Of a stretch of 16,734 nucleotides of DNA, positions 1 through 6,674 are shown piece by piece. Source of the DNA: Bacilli bacterium (GTDB lineage: Bacteria > Bacillota_I > Bacilli_A > RF39 > UBA660); NCBI GenBank assembly GCA_900772435.1, contig CAAHEM010000098.1, positions 1 to 16,734 on the forward strand. The letters run 5' to 3'. Numbering within the stretch: position 1 is the stretch's first letter; each line of letters begins with the position of its first letter. Both the position numbers and the translations under genes were made by a program. The notes under the pieces were generated by a model, which was not told where the DNA came from, made no database searches, and saw only the letters and a program-made list of their open reading frames with translations.

Positions 1-1803
1 ATGTTTCCATATAAATGGTATTCTTTCTAATAATACTCTTTTACCTGCAACTGGACTTTTTGGTCTTAGTAGTTCTGCTGGTACTTCTTTTAATGATTTT
101 TTAACTGCTAAGTATGTTGACAATAGTATGCAACCTATTGCTATCAAAGAACCTATAAGTGCACTTGATGTATCAAATCCATTAACAAAGTCTCCTAGTG
201 TATACATTAAACTATACATTCCATAGATTATACTTGGTATTGTGTTTGAACCTATTATTACACCTAATACTGAACCTATAGTAGTCGCAAGCAATGCATA
301 AATTATATATTTAAATAATATTTGGTTATCATTATATCCAAGTGATTTTAATGTACCTAGTTCTCCTCTTTCTTCTTCTACCATTCTTGTCATAGTAGTT
401 AAACTTACAAGCACTGCTACGATATAAAATAATAATGGAAATACTTTTGCTAATTTGTTAATTCTTTCACTGTCTTGTGTGAAACTATAATATCCAACAT
501 TGGAATCTAAGTCTAGAATATACCATTCAGGTTTCTCAAGTTCATCTATTTCTTTTCTAGCATCTTCTATTTTCTTATAGGCATCAGCAAATTCTTTATC
601 AGCTTTTTTTCTATTGTTTTCGAGTTCTTTTCTTGCCTTCTCTATTTGTTTTTTACCATTATTAATTTTAGTTCTAGCGCTTGATATTTCTTTGTATGTG
701 CTTTTTTCTTGTTTTAATAATGTGTTATATCCATCATTTAGTTTCTTAAGATTTGTTTCTAATGCTGATAACTGTACTTTAAGAGCAGTTGTATCTCCAC
801 CTACACTTTCTAAGTAAGTAATATTCTTTTTTAGAGTAGTGATACCATCATTAACTTTTTTCTTGTTAGTTTCTATTTCTTGTTTTTTAGTTTTAAATGT
901 TTCTTTTGCTTTCTTTTCATTATTATTTAGTTTTGTTAAATTACTGTTAAGAGTTTTTTCATTTTTGTTTATTTTAGTTTCTGCATCATCTAACTTTTTA
1001 TATGCATCTTTTTTCTCTTTATTATATTTATCTATATTATCATTTAATTCTTTTAATGCATCATTCTTTTCGTTATTAAATCTAGTTTCTATAAATTCAT
1101 TTGTTATTACTTCTAGTTTATCTTCTTCAGTGTTAATAAGTTGTTCATATCTTTTTGAATAAGTACTATCATTATTATTTAATTTTATGTAGCTTTCTGT
1201 ATAGTAGTCACTATCAAAGTTAGTAATTAGTGAATACATATAGAAGTTTACTTTACCATTTAATAGTTTAGTACTTCCTCTTTCTCTTGATATATATAAT
1301 GGGCTTTTTACAAAACCAACAATTTTTAATGCTTTTTCTTTAAGTGTATCATTATCTATAGTTATGGTATCACCTATTTTATAGTTTCCTAAATCTTTAT
1401 TTTTTTCTATAACACATTCAGTGTTTATTTCTGGCAATCTTCCTTCTACTACAATTAGCTTGTTTATTTTAGCATTTGGATCATAAGAATGAACTTTTAC
1501 AACGTAATCATCATCAATTCTAATTAATGCATCTACGCTATAAGAAGGTTCTACATCATAACCTTTTTCTTTTAATATATTTATTTCATCTTTAGTAATT
1601 CCCCAAGTCGACATTAGATTGATATCATAAACATTTTGTTTTTTAAAGTATTCATCTACGCTTTCTTCCATATTAGGTGAAGTTTGTCTTATACCAGTAA
1701 AGAAACCTACTCCTAAAAGTACTATTGCTAATATTGATAAAAATCTTTTAAATGTTTTTTTGATACTTAGGAAACTTTGCTTAGTTAGTGTCTTCACTAC
1801 CAT
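1..1803 (-). CDS. FtsX-like ABC transporter permease with large coiled-coil extracellular domain (partial, runs off left edge)
   Basis: The frame is open for 601 codons from ATG 1803 to the window edge, so the C-terminal part is missing. Seen in order: a transmembrane segment at about residues 19-38 (LSILAIVLLGVGFF); an extracellular region with a long Lys/Glu/Asn-rich coiled coil at about 235-425; a second membrane segment near 447-465; then the FtsX-type signature EEERGELGTLKSLGY and further membrane segments near 495-515 and 545-570. This is the architecture of MacB/LolC/FtsX-superfamily permeases that work with a MacB/LolD-type ATPase. The gene directly upstream encodes that ATPase, and its stop overlaps this start (GAATGGTAG), with AAAGGA 4 nt before the ATG, so translational coupling is likely. 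The substrate is not deducible. The coiled coil suggests contact with an envelope partner, which is inference. Large two-FtsX-domain relatives exceed 1000 residues, so perhaps half is outside the window. Confidence 0.88.
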   Translation of the reverse strand, partial: MVVKTLTKQSFLSIKKTFKRFLSILAIVLLGVGFFTGIRQTSPNMEESVDEYFKKQNVYDINLMSTWGITKDEINILKEKGYDVEPSYSVDALIRIDDDYVVKVHSYDPNAKINKLIVVEGRLPEINTECVIEKNKDLGNYKIGDTITIDNDTLKEKALKIVGFVKSPLYISRERGSTKLLNGKVNFYMYSLITNFDSDYYTESYIKLNNNDSTYSKRYEQLINTEEDKLEVITNEFIETRFNNEKNDALKELNDNIDKYNKEKKDAYKKLDDAETKINKNEKTLNSNLTKLNNNEKKAKETFKTKKQEIETNKKKVNDGITTLKKNITYLESVGGDTTALKVQLSALETNLKKLNDGYNTLLKQEKSTYKEISSARTKINNGKKQIEKARKELENNRKKADKEFADAYKKIEDARKEIDELEKPEWYILDLDSNVGYYSFTQDSERINKLAKVFPLLFYIVAVLVSLTTMTRMVEEERGELGTLKSLGYNDNQILFKYIIYALLATTIGSVLGVIIGSNTIPSIIYGMYSLMYTLGDFVNGFDTSSALIGSLIAIGCILLSTYLAVKKSLKEVPAELLRPKSPVAGKRVLLERIPFIWKH

Positions 1804-2498
1804 TCAATCCTTTCTATATCAACTGGTTTTTTATTTATTTTTACTGCTTCTACTTTTCCACTTTTAAATTTTATTACTTTGTCTGCCATTGGAGCAATAG
1901 CTGTATTATGTGTAATTATAATTACTGTCATTTTTCTTTTTCTACATGTATCTTGTAATAATTTTAATATTTGTTTTCCTGTTATGTAGTCTAATGCTCC
2001 GGTTGGTTCATCACAAAGAAGTACATTTGGATTTTTAGCTAGTGCTCTTGCTATTGATACTCTTTGTTGCTCACCACCAGATAGTTGCGCTGGAAAGTTA
2101 TTAAGTCTATCTTTTAATCCTACATTTATTAGTGTTTCTTTTGGAGACAATGAATTTTTGCATATTTCTGTTGCTAATTCTACGTTTTCAAGTGCAGTAA
2201 GGTTTTGAATAAGATTATAAAATTGAAATACAAATCCTATATTTGTCCTTCTATATTTTATTAATTCTTTTTTGTTATATTTAGTTATTTCTTTTCTTGC
2301 AACTATTATTTCTCCACTTGTTGCTTTATCCATTCCACCAAGAATATTTAACGCAGTTGTTTTTCCAGCTCCAGAGTGTCCTAATATACAAACAAGTTCT
2401 CCTTGTTCTATTTCAAAATTAACATTATCTAGTGCTTTAACCTCAATATCGCCTGATTTATATATTTTACTTACATTTTTAAATTCTATATATGCCAT
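1797..2498 (-). CDS. ABC transporter ATP-binding protein (MacB/LolD-type)
   Basis: This 233-residue nucleotide-binding subunit powers the neighbouring FtsX-like permease. All ABC motifs are intact: Walker A GHSGAGKTT (40-48), Q-loop FVFQFYNL (Q92), signature LSGGEQQRVSIARAL (from 139), Walker B VLLCDEPTGALD (159-170) and the H-loop His in ITHN (197). The EPTGALD and GEQQRV forms are typical of the LolD/MacB/YknY exporter group (family knowledge). I chose ATG 2498 over the GTG nine bases upstream (2507) because AGGTGA sits 5 nt before the ATG, and the GTG lies inside that ribosome-binding site. The stop overlaps the permease start, forming a two-gene operon. Only a weak promoter (TATAAA-like) is visible in the short gap after the upstream terminator, so read-through from the lipoprotein gene may contribute. 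Confidence 0.95.
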   Translation of the reverse strand: MAYIEFKNVSKIYKSGDIEVKALDNVNFEIEQGELVCILGHSGAGKTTALNILGGMDKATSGEIIVARKEITKYNKKELIKYRRTNIGFVFQFYNLIQNLTALENVELATEICKNSLSPKETLINVGLKDRLNNFPAQLSGGEQQRVSIARALAKNPNVLLCDEPTGALDYITGKQILKLLQDTCRKRKMTVIIITHNTAIAPMADKVIKFKSGKVEAVKINKKPVDIERIEW

Positions 2499-2532
2499 AA
2501 ATATCACCTAACTTTATATTAACATTTTTCAC

Positions 2533-2562
2533 ACAAATAAAAAAGTAGTATTACTACTACTT
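2533..2562 (-). terminator. Intrinsic terminator after the LppM-like lipoprotein gene
   Basis: Read on the minus strand, AAGTAGTA (2562-2555) pairs perfectly with TACTACTT (2550-2543) around a 4-nt loop and is followed by TTTATTTGT. It lies 9 nt after the stop codon of the lipoprotein gene and ahead of the ABC ATPase gene. The stem is AT-rich, so termination may be partial. Confidence 0.6.
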
Positions 2563-2570
2563 AGTTTATT

Positions 2571-3917
2571 CTATTGATTTTGATTTAAATCAACTGTTTG
2601 AGGTCTATCTATTTGAATTTCTTGATGTACTGGTTCTTGCACTACAACTGGTTCTTCTGGCATAGTTTCTGGTGTAATAAATGTTGGTTGTTTTGGCTGA
2701 ACTACTACTTTTGGTTCTTCAGTTACTTCTGGAATAATATATGCTTGAGGTTCAGTGTTGTTATTTCCGATAGGACCGTTTGCAATCATATCATTTGCTA
2801 CTTGTGGTTGTGCAACTTCAACTGTAGGTTCTTCTACTTGAACCGGTTGTGTAACTGTAGGTGTTACAGGTTGTTCATTTACCACAGGTGCTTGTGCTGT
2901 TTCCATAGGCATTTGTGGAGTAACATTTCCATTTACTAATGCTGGATTTGGTACTGCTTGTGCAATTGATGGATCATAGTCAGCATGAATTGGTTCATTT
3001 TGAGCAGGTATTAAATCTTTACCTTTTTTACCTTTTTTAATGATTGAAATAATTATAATAATTACAATTATTACTGCTGCTGCAATTCCACCATATAATA
3101 TATAATAATTTGTCATATTTTTTAATTCGAATGAGAATTCGATATTACTCATTTGACTTTGCATTAATGACCAAGTTAATGTTTTACCATCACTTGATAC
3201 ATTTGTCGCATTATTTGTTAATGCTTTTTCTGGTAAATTTACAATATAACTAAATTCCATTTCTCCAGCTAATCCCATAAGATCTGGGTCAATTCCACTA
3301 TCATCAGGATCAGTTGTTGGATCTTTTGTTCCATCATTAGGAGTAGTTGTTGTTGTATCATCATTTGGTGGTGTTGTAGTAGTTGTATCTCCACCAGTAC
3401 TTGGTGCTGTTGTTGTTAAATCATCAGTTATAGCAAGCTTTTTATCATTTTCAGTTAATGCTTGACTAGTTGATGTATCTCCTCCATCACCTGCGCCCAC
3501 ATTACTATCATATTTAAAATTAGCTATATATTTATTTTTTAAGAATCCTTTTTCAATTTTAAATAAAACACTATCATCAAAATCTTCTTTAAAGTAATCA
3601 CTTATTGTTACTTCTTTTCCGGTATCATTTGATATTTTATCAATATTATCATATTTTTTTGAGATAGAAATTCCTGTATATCCATTTTCTTGTTTCTTTT
3701 CTACAGATACTCCTCTTTCTTCTAAAGCTTTTTTGTCTTCATCAGTAAAGAAAGTTTTACTATCAGATTGTTCTAACAATTTATCTGATATTAAGTATGA
3801 TCCTTCAAATACCATACTCTTGTCACTATTAATTGTCATAGTATTTTTGTACTTAACACAACCAGTCATTGTAGTTAAAATCAATAATACGCCTATGACT
3901 TTTTTTAAACTCTTCAT
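2571..3917 (-). CDS. LppM-like lipoprotein with Thr/Pro insert, transmembrane segment and Pro/Gln-rich tail
   Basis: A 448-residue envelope protein. The N-terminus is a lipoprotein signal ending TTMTGC with C20 as the likely lipidation site. Residues 20-140 begin KYKNTMTINSDKSMVFEGSY, the pattern of LppM-type (DUF3153-like) domains; the second half of that domain appears to resume at about 215-270 (MEFSYIVNLPEKAL...LTWSL). Between them lies a Thr/Asp/Pro low-complexity stretch (145-210). A strongly hydrophobic segment (272-293) followed by KKGKKGK predicts an out-to-in membrane pass, leaving a roughly 150-residue tail rich in Pro, Gln, Glu and Val in the cytoplasm. Function is unknown. It sits upstream of the ABC exporter on the same strand but is separated by a hairpin. 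The ATG has AAGGA about 11 nt upstream, somewhat far. The family call is from pattern recognition, moderate certainty. Confidence 0.8.
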   Translation of the reverse strand: MKSLKKVIGVLLILTTMTGCVKYKNTMTINSDKSMVFEGSYLISDKLLEQSDSKTFFTDEDKKALEERGVSVEKKQENGYTGISISKKYDNIDKISNDTGKEVTISDYFKEDFDDSVLFKIEKGFLKNKYIANFKYDSNVGAGDGGDTSTSQALTENDKKLAITDDLTTTAPSTGGDTTTTTPPNDDTTTTTPNDGTKDPTTDPDDSGIDPDLMGLAGEMEFSYIVNLPEKALTNNATNVSSDGKTLTWSLMQSQMSNIEFSFELKNMTNYYILYGGIAAAVIIVIIIIISIIKKGKKGKDLIPAQNEPIHADYDPSIAQAVPNPALVNGNVTPQMPMETAQAPVVNEQPVTPTVTQPVQVEEPTVEVAQPQVANDMIANGPIGNNNTEPQAYIIPEVTEEPKVVVQPKQPTFITPETMPEEPVVVQEPVHQEIQIDRPQTVDLNQNQ

Positions 3918-3954
3918 ACAATCACATATCCTTTTCTACTATTTTCTTAATTAG

Positions 3955-3982
3955 ATTATAACACAACTAAAATCTTTTTAAA
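3955..3982 (-). promoter_or_regulatory. Promoter for the LppM-like lipoprotein gene
   Basis: On the minus strand a TGT-extended TATAAT (-10 at 3960-3955) is preceded by TTTAAA (3982-3977) at a 16-nt spacing. The predicted start near 3948 gives a leader of about 31 nt. Confidence 0.6.
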
Positions 3983-3990
3983 TATTTTTT

Positions 3991-4031
3991 AATAAAAAAA
4001 TAACATTTATGTGTAAAATTACATAAATGTT
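3991..4031 (-). terminator. Intrinsic terminator of the helical-bundle gene
   Basis: ACATTTATGT (4030-4021 read on minus) pairs perfectly with ACATAAATGT (4012-4003) around an 8-nt loop and is followed on the minus strand by ATTTTTTTATT. The stop codon TAA of the upstream gene (4021-4019) lies at the base of the loop. The hairpin separates this gene from the lipoprotein promoter. Confidence 0.8.
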
Positions 4032-4456
4032 TTTAATTTTTCGATTTCTTCTTCTTGAAATTTAAGAAATTTAGTTGAAAGTTTTAATATTTTTTTATCT
4101 ACAAGTTTTTTATAGTTTTCTATTTTTGTTTCCATTTCAACTATTCCCATTGTTAATCCCTCGATTACCATTGATGCGATTGCTGGATCGCTATTATCTT
4201 TCATAGTTTCCATCGCAATTCCCATCTTACTACTTATTTTTGCCATTAAATTAGTTTTTTTAGGTTCGACTTTATTTTTCTTTAATAATTTTTCTGCTTC
4301 TTTTAAAAAACTATTGTATTCTTTTAGTTCGTCTTCAATTAAACCCTTTATTTTATTATCTTTGTTCCTAAGTATATCGCTTAAATTATTAAGTGTATGT
4401 ACACCCATTTCTGCATTTTCATATACAAAATTTAATAATTCCATATTTTCATTCAT
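4019..4456 (-). CDS. Small all-helical protein, possibly a ferritin-like four-helix bundle
   Basis: A 145-residue protein with no signal peptide or membrane segment. It reads as four long amphipathic helices: about 2-30 (LLNFVYENAEMGVHTLNNL), 33-60 (GLIEDELKEYNSFLKEAEKL), 70-118 (broken near NSDP at 88-91; MVIEGLTMGIVEMETKIENY) and 119-143. Glu residues recur at helix positions (E13, E16, E41, E43, E100, E107, E109), and H20 could join a metal site. The layout resembles DUF2383/PA2169-type or other ferritin-like bundles, but I cannot match a complete diiron ExxH set, so the fold is an inference and a function is not assigned. The start is supported by GGTGA 6 nt upstream. It is a single-gene unit divergent from gmk, with its own terminator overlapping the stop. 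Confidence 0.8.
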   Translation of the reverse strand: MNENMELLNFVYENAEMGVHTLNNLSDILRNKDNKIKGLIEDELKEYNSFLKEAEKLLKKNKVEPKKTNLMAKISSKMGIAMETMKDNSDPAIASMVIEGLTMGIVEMETKIENYKKLVDKKILKLSTKFLKFQEEEIEKLKTFM

Positions 4457-4551
4457 ATTTATTCACCACTATTATTATTAACAATATTTTTTTGTTTATA
4501 CATTGTTGATTAAAATATTTTAAAATGTTACCATTAATTTAAGAGGTATAT

Positions 4552-5232
4552 ATGATTAAAGAAAATGAACAAGGTATTTTGATAGTTGTGTCAGGACCAT
4601 CAGGTTGTGGAAAAAGTACATTAGATCAAAAGTTAATTGAATCAAGAGATGATACTGTTATGTCTATAAGTGATACCACTAGAAGCCCTAGAGGTGAAGA
4701 AAAAAATGGTGTTGATTATAACTTTATTAGTAAAGAAGAATTTGAACAAAAAATAAAAGATGATAAATATTTAGAGTATGCGATAGTTCATTCAAATAAG
4801 TATTACGGAACTCCTAATGAACATATCAATGAATTACTTAACAAAGGAAAAAATATTATACTTGAAATAGATATTGAAGGAGCACGTAAGGTAAATGAGA
4901 AAAGGCCTGATGCTGTATTTATATTTATAATGCCACCATCAATGGAAATATTAAAGAAAAGATTAATAGGCAGGAAAACTGAGACTAAAGAACAAATAGT
5001 AGAAAGATTTAAAACTGCATACAAAGAAATAAATGAAGTTTCAAAATACAATTATGTTATTGTAAATGATGACATAGAAGAATCTTTACTTAAAATGAAT
5101 AGTATTATAGAATGTGAAAAATGTAGAGTTGATAGAATCGAAGAAGTTTATTTAGGTAACCAAGAAGAGATGATACACGAATTACTTGTTGATTTTGATA
5201 AAGAAAATTACAAGGAACATAAAGAGTCATAG
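4552..5232 (+). CDS. gmk: Guanylate kinase
   Basis: Phosphorylates GMP to GDP with ATP (EC 2.7.4.8), a cytosolic step of GTP/dGTP supply. Motifs: P-loop GPSGCGKST (15-23), the GMP-binding segment ISDTTRSPRGEEKNGVDYNF, ILEIDIEGARKV, and the lid region IGRKTETKEQIVERF. The P-loop ends KST rather than the commoner KGT of bacterial Gmk. At 226 residues it is about 20 longer than the usual 205, the extra lying in a charged C-terminal extension (about 195-226, ...DFDKENYKEHKES) absent from most homologues. The start is fixed by AGAGG 5 nt upstream. It appears monocistronic, with a terminator hairpin whose left arm includes the stop codon. The usual bacterial neighbours rpoZ and priA are absent. Confidence 0.96.
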   Translation: MIKENEQGILIVVSGPSGCGKSTLDQKLIESRDDTVMSISDTTRSPRGEEKNGVDYNFISKEEFEQKIKDDKYLEYAIVHSNKYYGTPNEHINELLNKGKNIILEIDIEGARKVNEKRPDAVFIFIMPPSMEILKKRLIGRKTETKEQIVERFKTAYKEINEVSKYNYVIVNDDIEESLLKMNSIIECEKCRVDRIEEVYLGNQEEMIHELLVDFDKENYKEHKES

Positions 5233-5255
5233 AATATACTATGTCTTTTTATTTT
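5221..5255 (+). terminator. Intrinsic terminator of gmk
   Basis: AAAGAGTCATAG (5221-5232, including the gmk stop) pairs with CTATGTCTTTTT (5239-5250) with one T-T mismatch and one G-T pair around the loop AATATA. A T-rich tail follows. Confidence 0.7.
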
Positions 5256-5350
5256 AAATATTTTGAATAAATTGTAAATAATTGAATATACTTTAGTATA
5301 AAATAATTGTAGTACTTTAAATAAAATATTGAATGTGATAAACTACTTAT

Positions 5351-6562
5351 ATGGTGAATATGAAAAAGAAAATGTTAATAATTTGTTTATTTTTGCTTAT
5401 ATTAGTTGGTTGTTCAAAAAATAATAATGGGTATGTAGATAATTCTAATACTAAAGTTATTTTAAGTGATAACCTTTCTTTTGAATATGCTTCTAAAGTT
5501 AGACTATATGATATTGTTAAAATTGAAGATGGTAAAATCACTAGCGATAATTTATTGTTAGATACTTATAATCTTGGTAAAAATAAAATTATAGTTAATT
5601 ATAAAACTTATAATAATCGTGATAAATATCAAGTCATTGAATATAATGTTGTTGATACCACTAAACCTTTAGTGTTAATAAGTAATTCATACTCTACTAC
5701 TAAAGGAAGTAATGTTAATCTTGTTAATAAAGCATTGTGTGCTGATAATTATGATAAAAGACCTAACTGTCGTGTCGAAGGTGAATATGATGTTAATAAA
5801 GTCGGTACTTATAATTTAAAGTATATAGCAACTGATTCATCAAATAATACTACTAGTAAAAGTTTTAAATTAGTTGTTAAAGAAAAGCCTAAAAAAACAA
5901 ATAATACAAGTAATGCATCTACTAAAAAAAGTTCAGTTAATATTAAAGATGCAATAAAGAAATATAAGAATGAAAATACTATGATTGGTGTAGACGTTTC
6001 TACATGGCAAGACACAATTGATTGGGAAAAAGCAAAAAAAGCTGGTGTAGAGTTTGCAATGATTAGAATTGGTTTTGGTCATAATAGTAAAAATAAAATT
6101 GTAATGGATAATCAATATAAAAAGAATATAGTAAATGCTAAAAAGGCGGGTATTCCAGTTGGAGTTTATTTCTTTAGTTATGCTAAAAGTGTTGAAGAAG
6201 CTAGAGAACAAGCTAAATATATTATTGATGTTTTAGATGGTGAAACTCTTGAATTGCCAATAGCATTTGACTGGGAGAACTGGAGTAAATTTAATTCTTA
6301 TAATATTAGTCTTACTGATATTAATTTAATCGCAGACACATTTATAAATGAAGTTACTAAACATGGATATCAAGGAACGCTTTATAGTAGTAAATACTAT
6401 TTAGAAAATATATGGAATGTTGGAACTAAAGATACATGGCTTGCACATTATACTTCAGAAAAATCTAGTTATTCTAAGCCTTATAGTATGTGGCAATTTT
6501 CTAGTAGAGGAAAAGTTGATGGTATAGATGCTTTAGTTGATTTAAATGTTTTATACAAATAA
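5351..6562 (+). CDS. GH25 lysozyme-like lipoprotein with Ig-like domains
   Basis: Predicted membrane-anchored 1,4-beta-N-acetylmuramidase that cleaves the glycan of peptidoglycan outside the cell. Residues 1-21 form a lipoprotein signal ending ILVGC (C21). Two beta-sandwich regions follow: about 33-101, and 103-177, which starts VDTTKPLVL and ends KYIATDSSNN, a DUF5011-like bacterial Ig fold with two Cys (130, 140). A Ser/Thr/Lys linker (178-197) leads to the GH25 domain (212-403), with GVDVSTWQDTIDW (D215), IRIGFG, and the D-x-E pair in FDWEN (D307, E309), the catalytic signature of the family. The domain is complete up to the terminal WQFSS region. ATG 5351 is used. ATG 5360 (MKKKMLII) gives a more usual signal peptide, but GGTGA lies only 2 nt before it, and neither start has a well-placed ribosome-binding site. 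A strong terminator follows. Confidence 0.93.
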   Translation: MVNMKKKMLIICLFLLILVGCSKNNNGYVDNSNTKVILSDNLSFEYASKVRLYDIVKIEDGKITSDNLLLDTYNLGKNKIIVNYKTYNNRDKYQVIEYNVVDTTKPLVLISNSYSTTKGSNVNLVNKALCADNYDKRPNCRVEGEYDVNKVGTYNLKYIATDSSNNTTSKSFKLVVKEKPKKTNNTSNASTKKSSVNIKDAIKKYKNENTMIGVDVSTWQDTIDWEKAKKAGVEFAMIRIGFGHNSKNKIVMDNQYKKNIVNAKKAGIPVGVYFFSYAKSVEEAREQAKYIIDVLDGETLELPIAFDWENWSKFNSYNISLTDINLIADTFINEVTKHGYQGTLYSSKYYLENIWNVGTKDTWLAHYTSEKSSYSKPYSMWQFSSRGKVDGIDALVDLNVLYK

Positions 6563-6563
6563 A

Positions 6564-6590
6564 AGAACTAGGATAATTCCTAGTTTTTTT
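6564..6590 (+). terminator. Intrinsic terminator of the GH25 gene
   Basis: AACTAGGA (6566-6573) pairs perfectly with TCCTAGTT (6578-6585) around the loop TAAT, followed by a run of T. It starts 1 nt after the stop codon. Confidence 0.92.
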
Positions 6591-6644
6591 ATTGTATGTT
6601 TTATGTTATTTTTATATTATTTTACACAATCTAGCGTGATATAG

Positions 6645-6674
6645 CAAATTAAAAAGAGTATTTCTACTCTTTTT
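6645..6674 (-). terminator. Intrinsic terminator of the pyrophosphatase gene
   Basis: On the minus strand AAAAAGAGTA (6674-6665) pairs perfectly with TACTCTTTTT (6660-6651) around GAAA, followed by AATTT. The left arm contains the last codons and part of the stop of the pyrophosphatase gene. With the facing GH25 terminator it isolates the two convergent genes; the roughly 55 bp between them shows nothing else. Confidence 0.8.

Noticed and set aside
614..1162. Two hydrophobic Ser/Leu/Phe-rich open frames on the + strand (614-817, 839-1162)
   Set aside because: They are antisense to the Lys/Glu-rich coiled coil of the permease, whose reverse complement naturally reads as Phe/Leu/Ser. No ribosome-binding site.
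2499..2507. GTG 2507 as start of the ABC ATPase
   Set aside because: The GTG is part of the AGGTGA ribosome-binding site for ATG 2498, which starts the conserved protein.
2598..2939. Cys/Phe/Trp-rich + strand frame of 113 residues
   Set aside because: It is the shadow of the Pro/Gln/Val-rich tail of the lipoprotein gene on the other strand; composition-driven, no ribosome-binding site.
3361..3480. Thr-rich repeat stretch of the lipoprotein gene as a DNA tandem repeat
   Set aside because: It encodes a low-complexity Thr/Pro linker in frame; the repeats are short and irregular at the DNA level.
4501..4530. AAAATATTTT palindrome and TAAAAT boxes upstream of gmk
   Set aside because: AT-rich runs give many such matches; no -10/-35 pair with sensible spacing stood out, so no promoter is called.
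5933..6211. Minus-strand frames inside the GH25 gene
   Set aside because: Shadows of a clearly coding region; no ribosome-binding sites.
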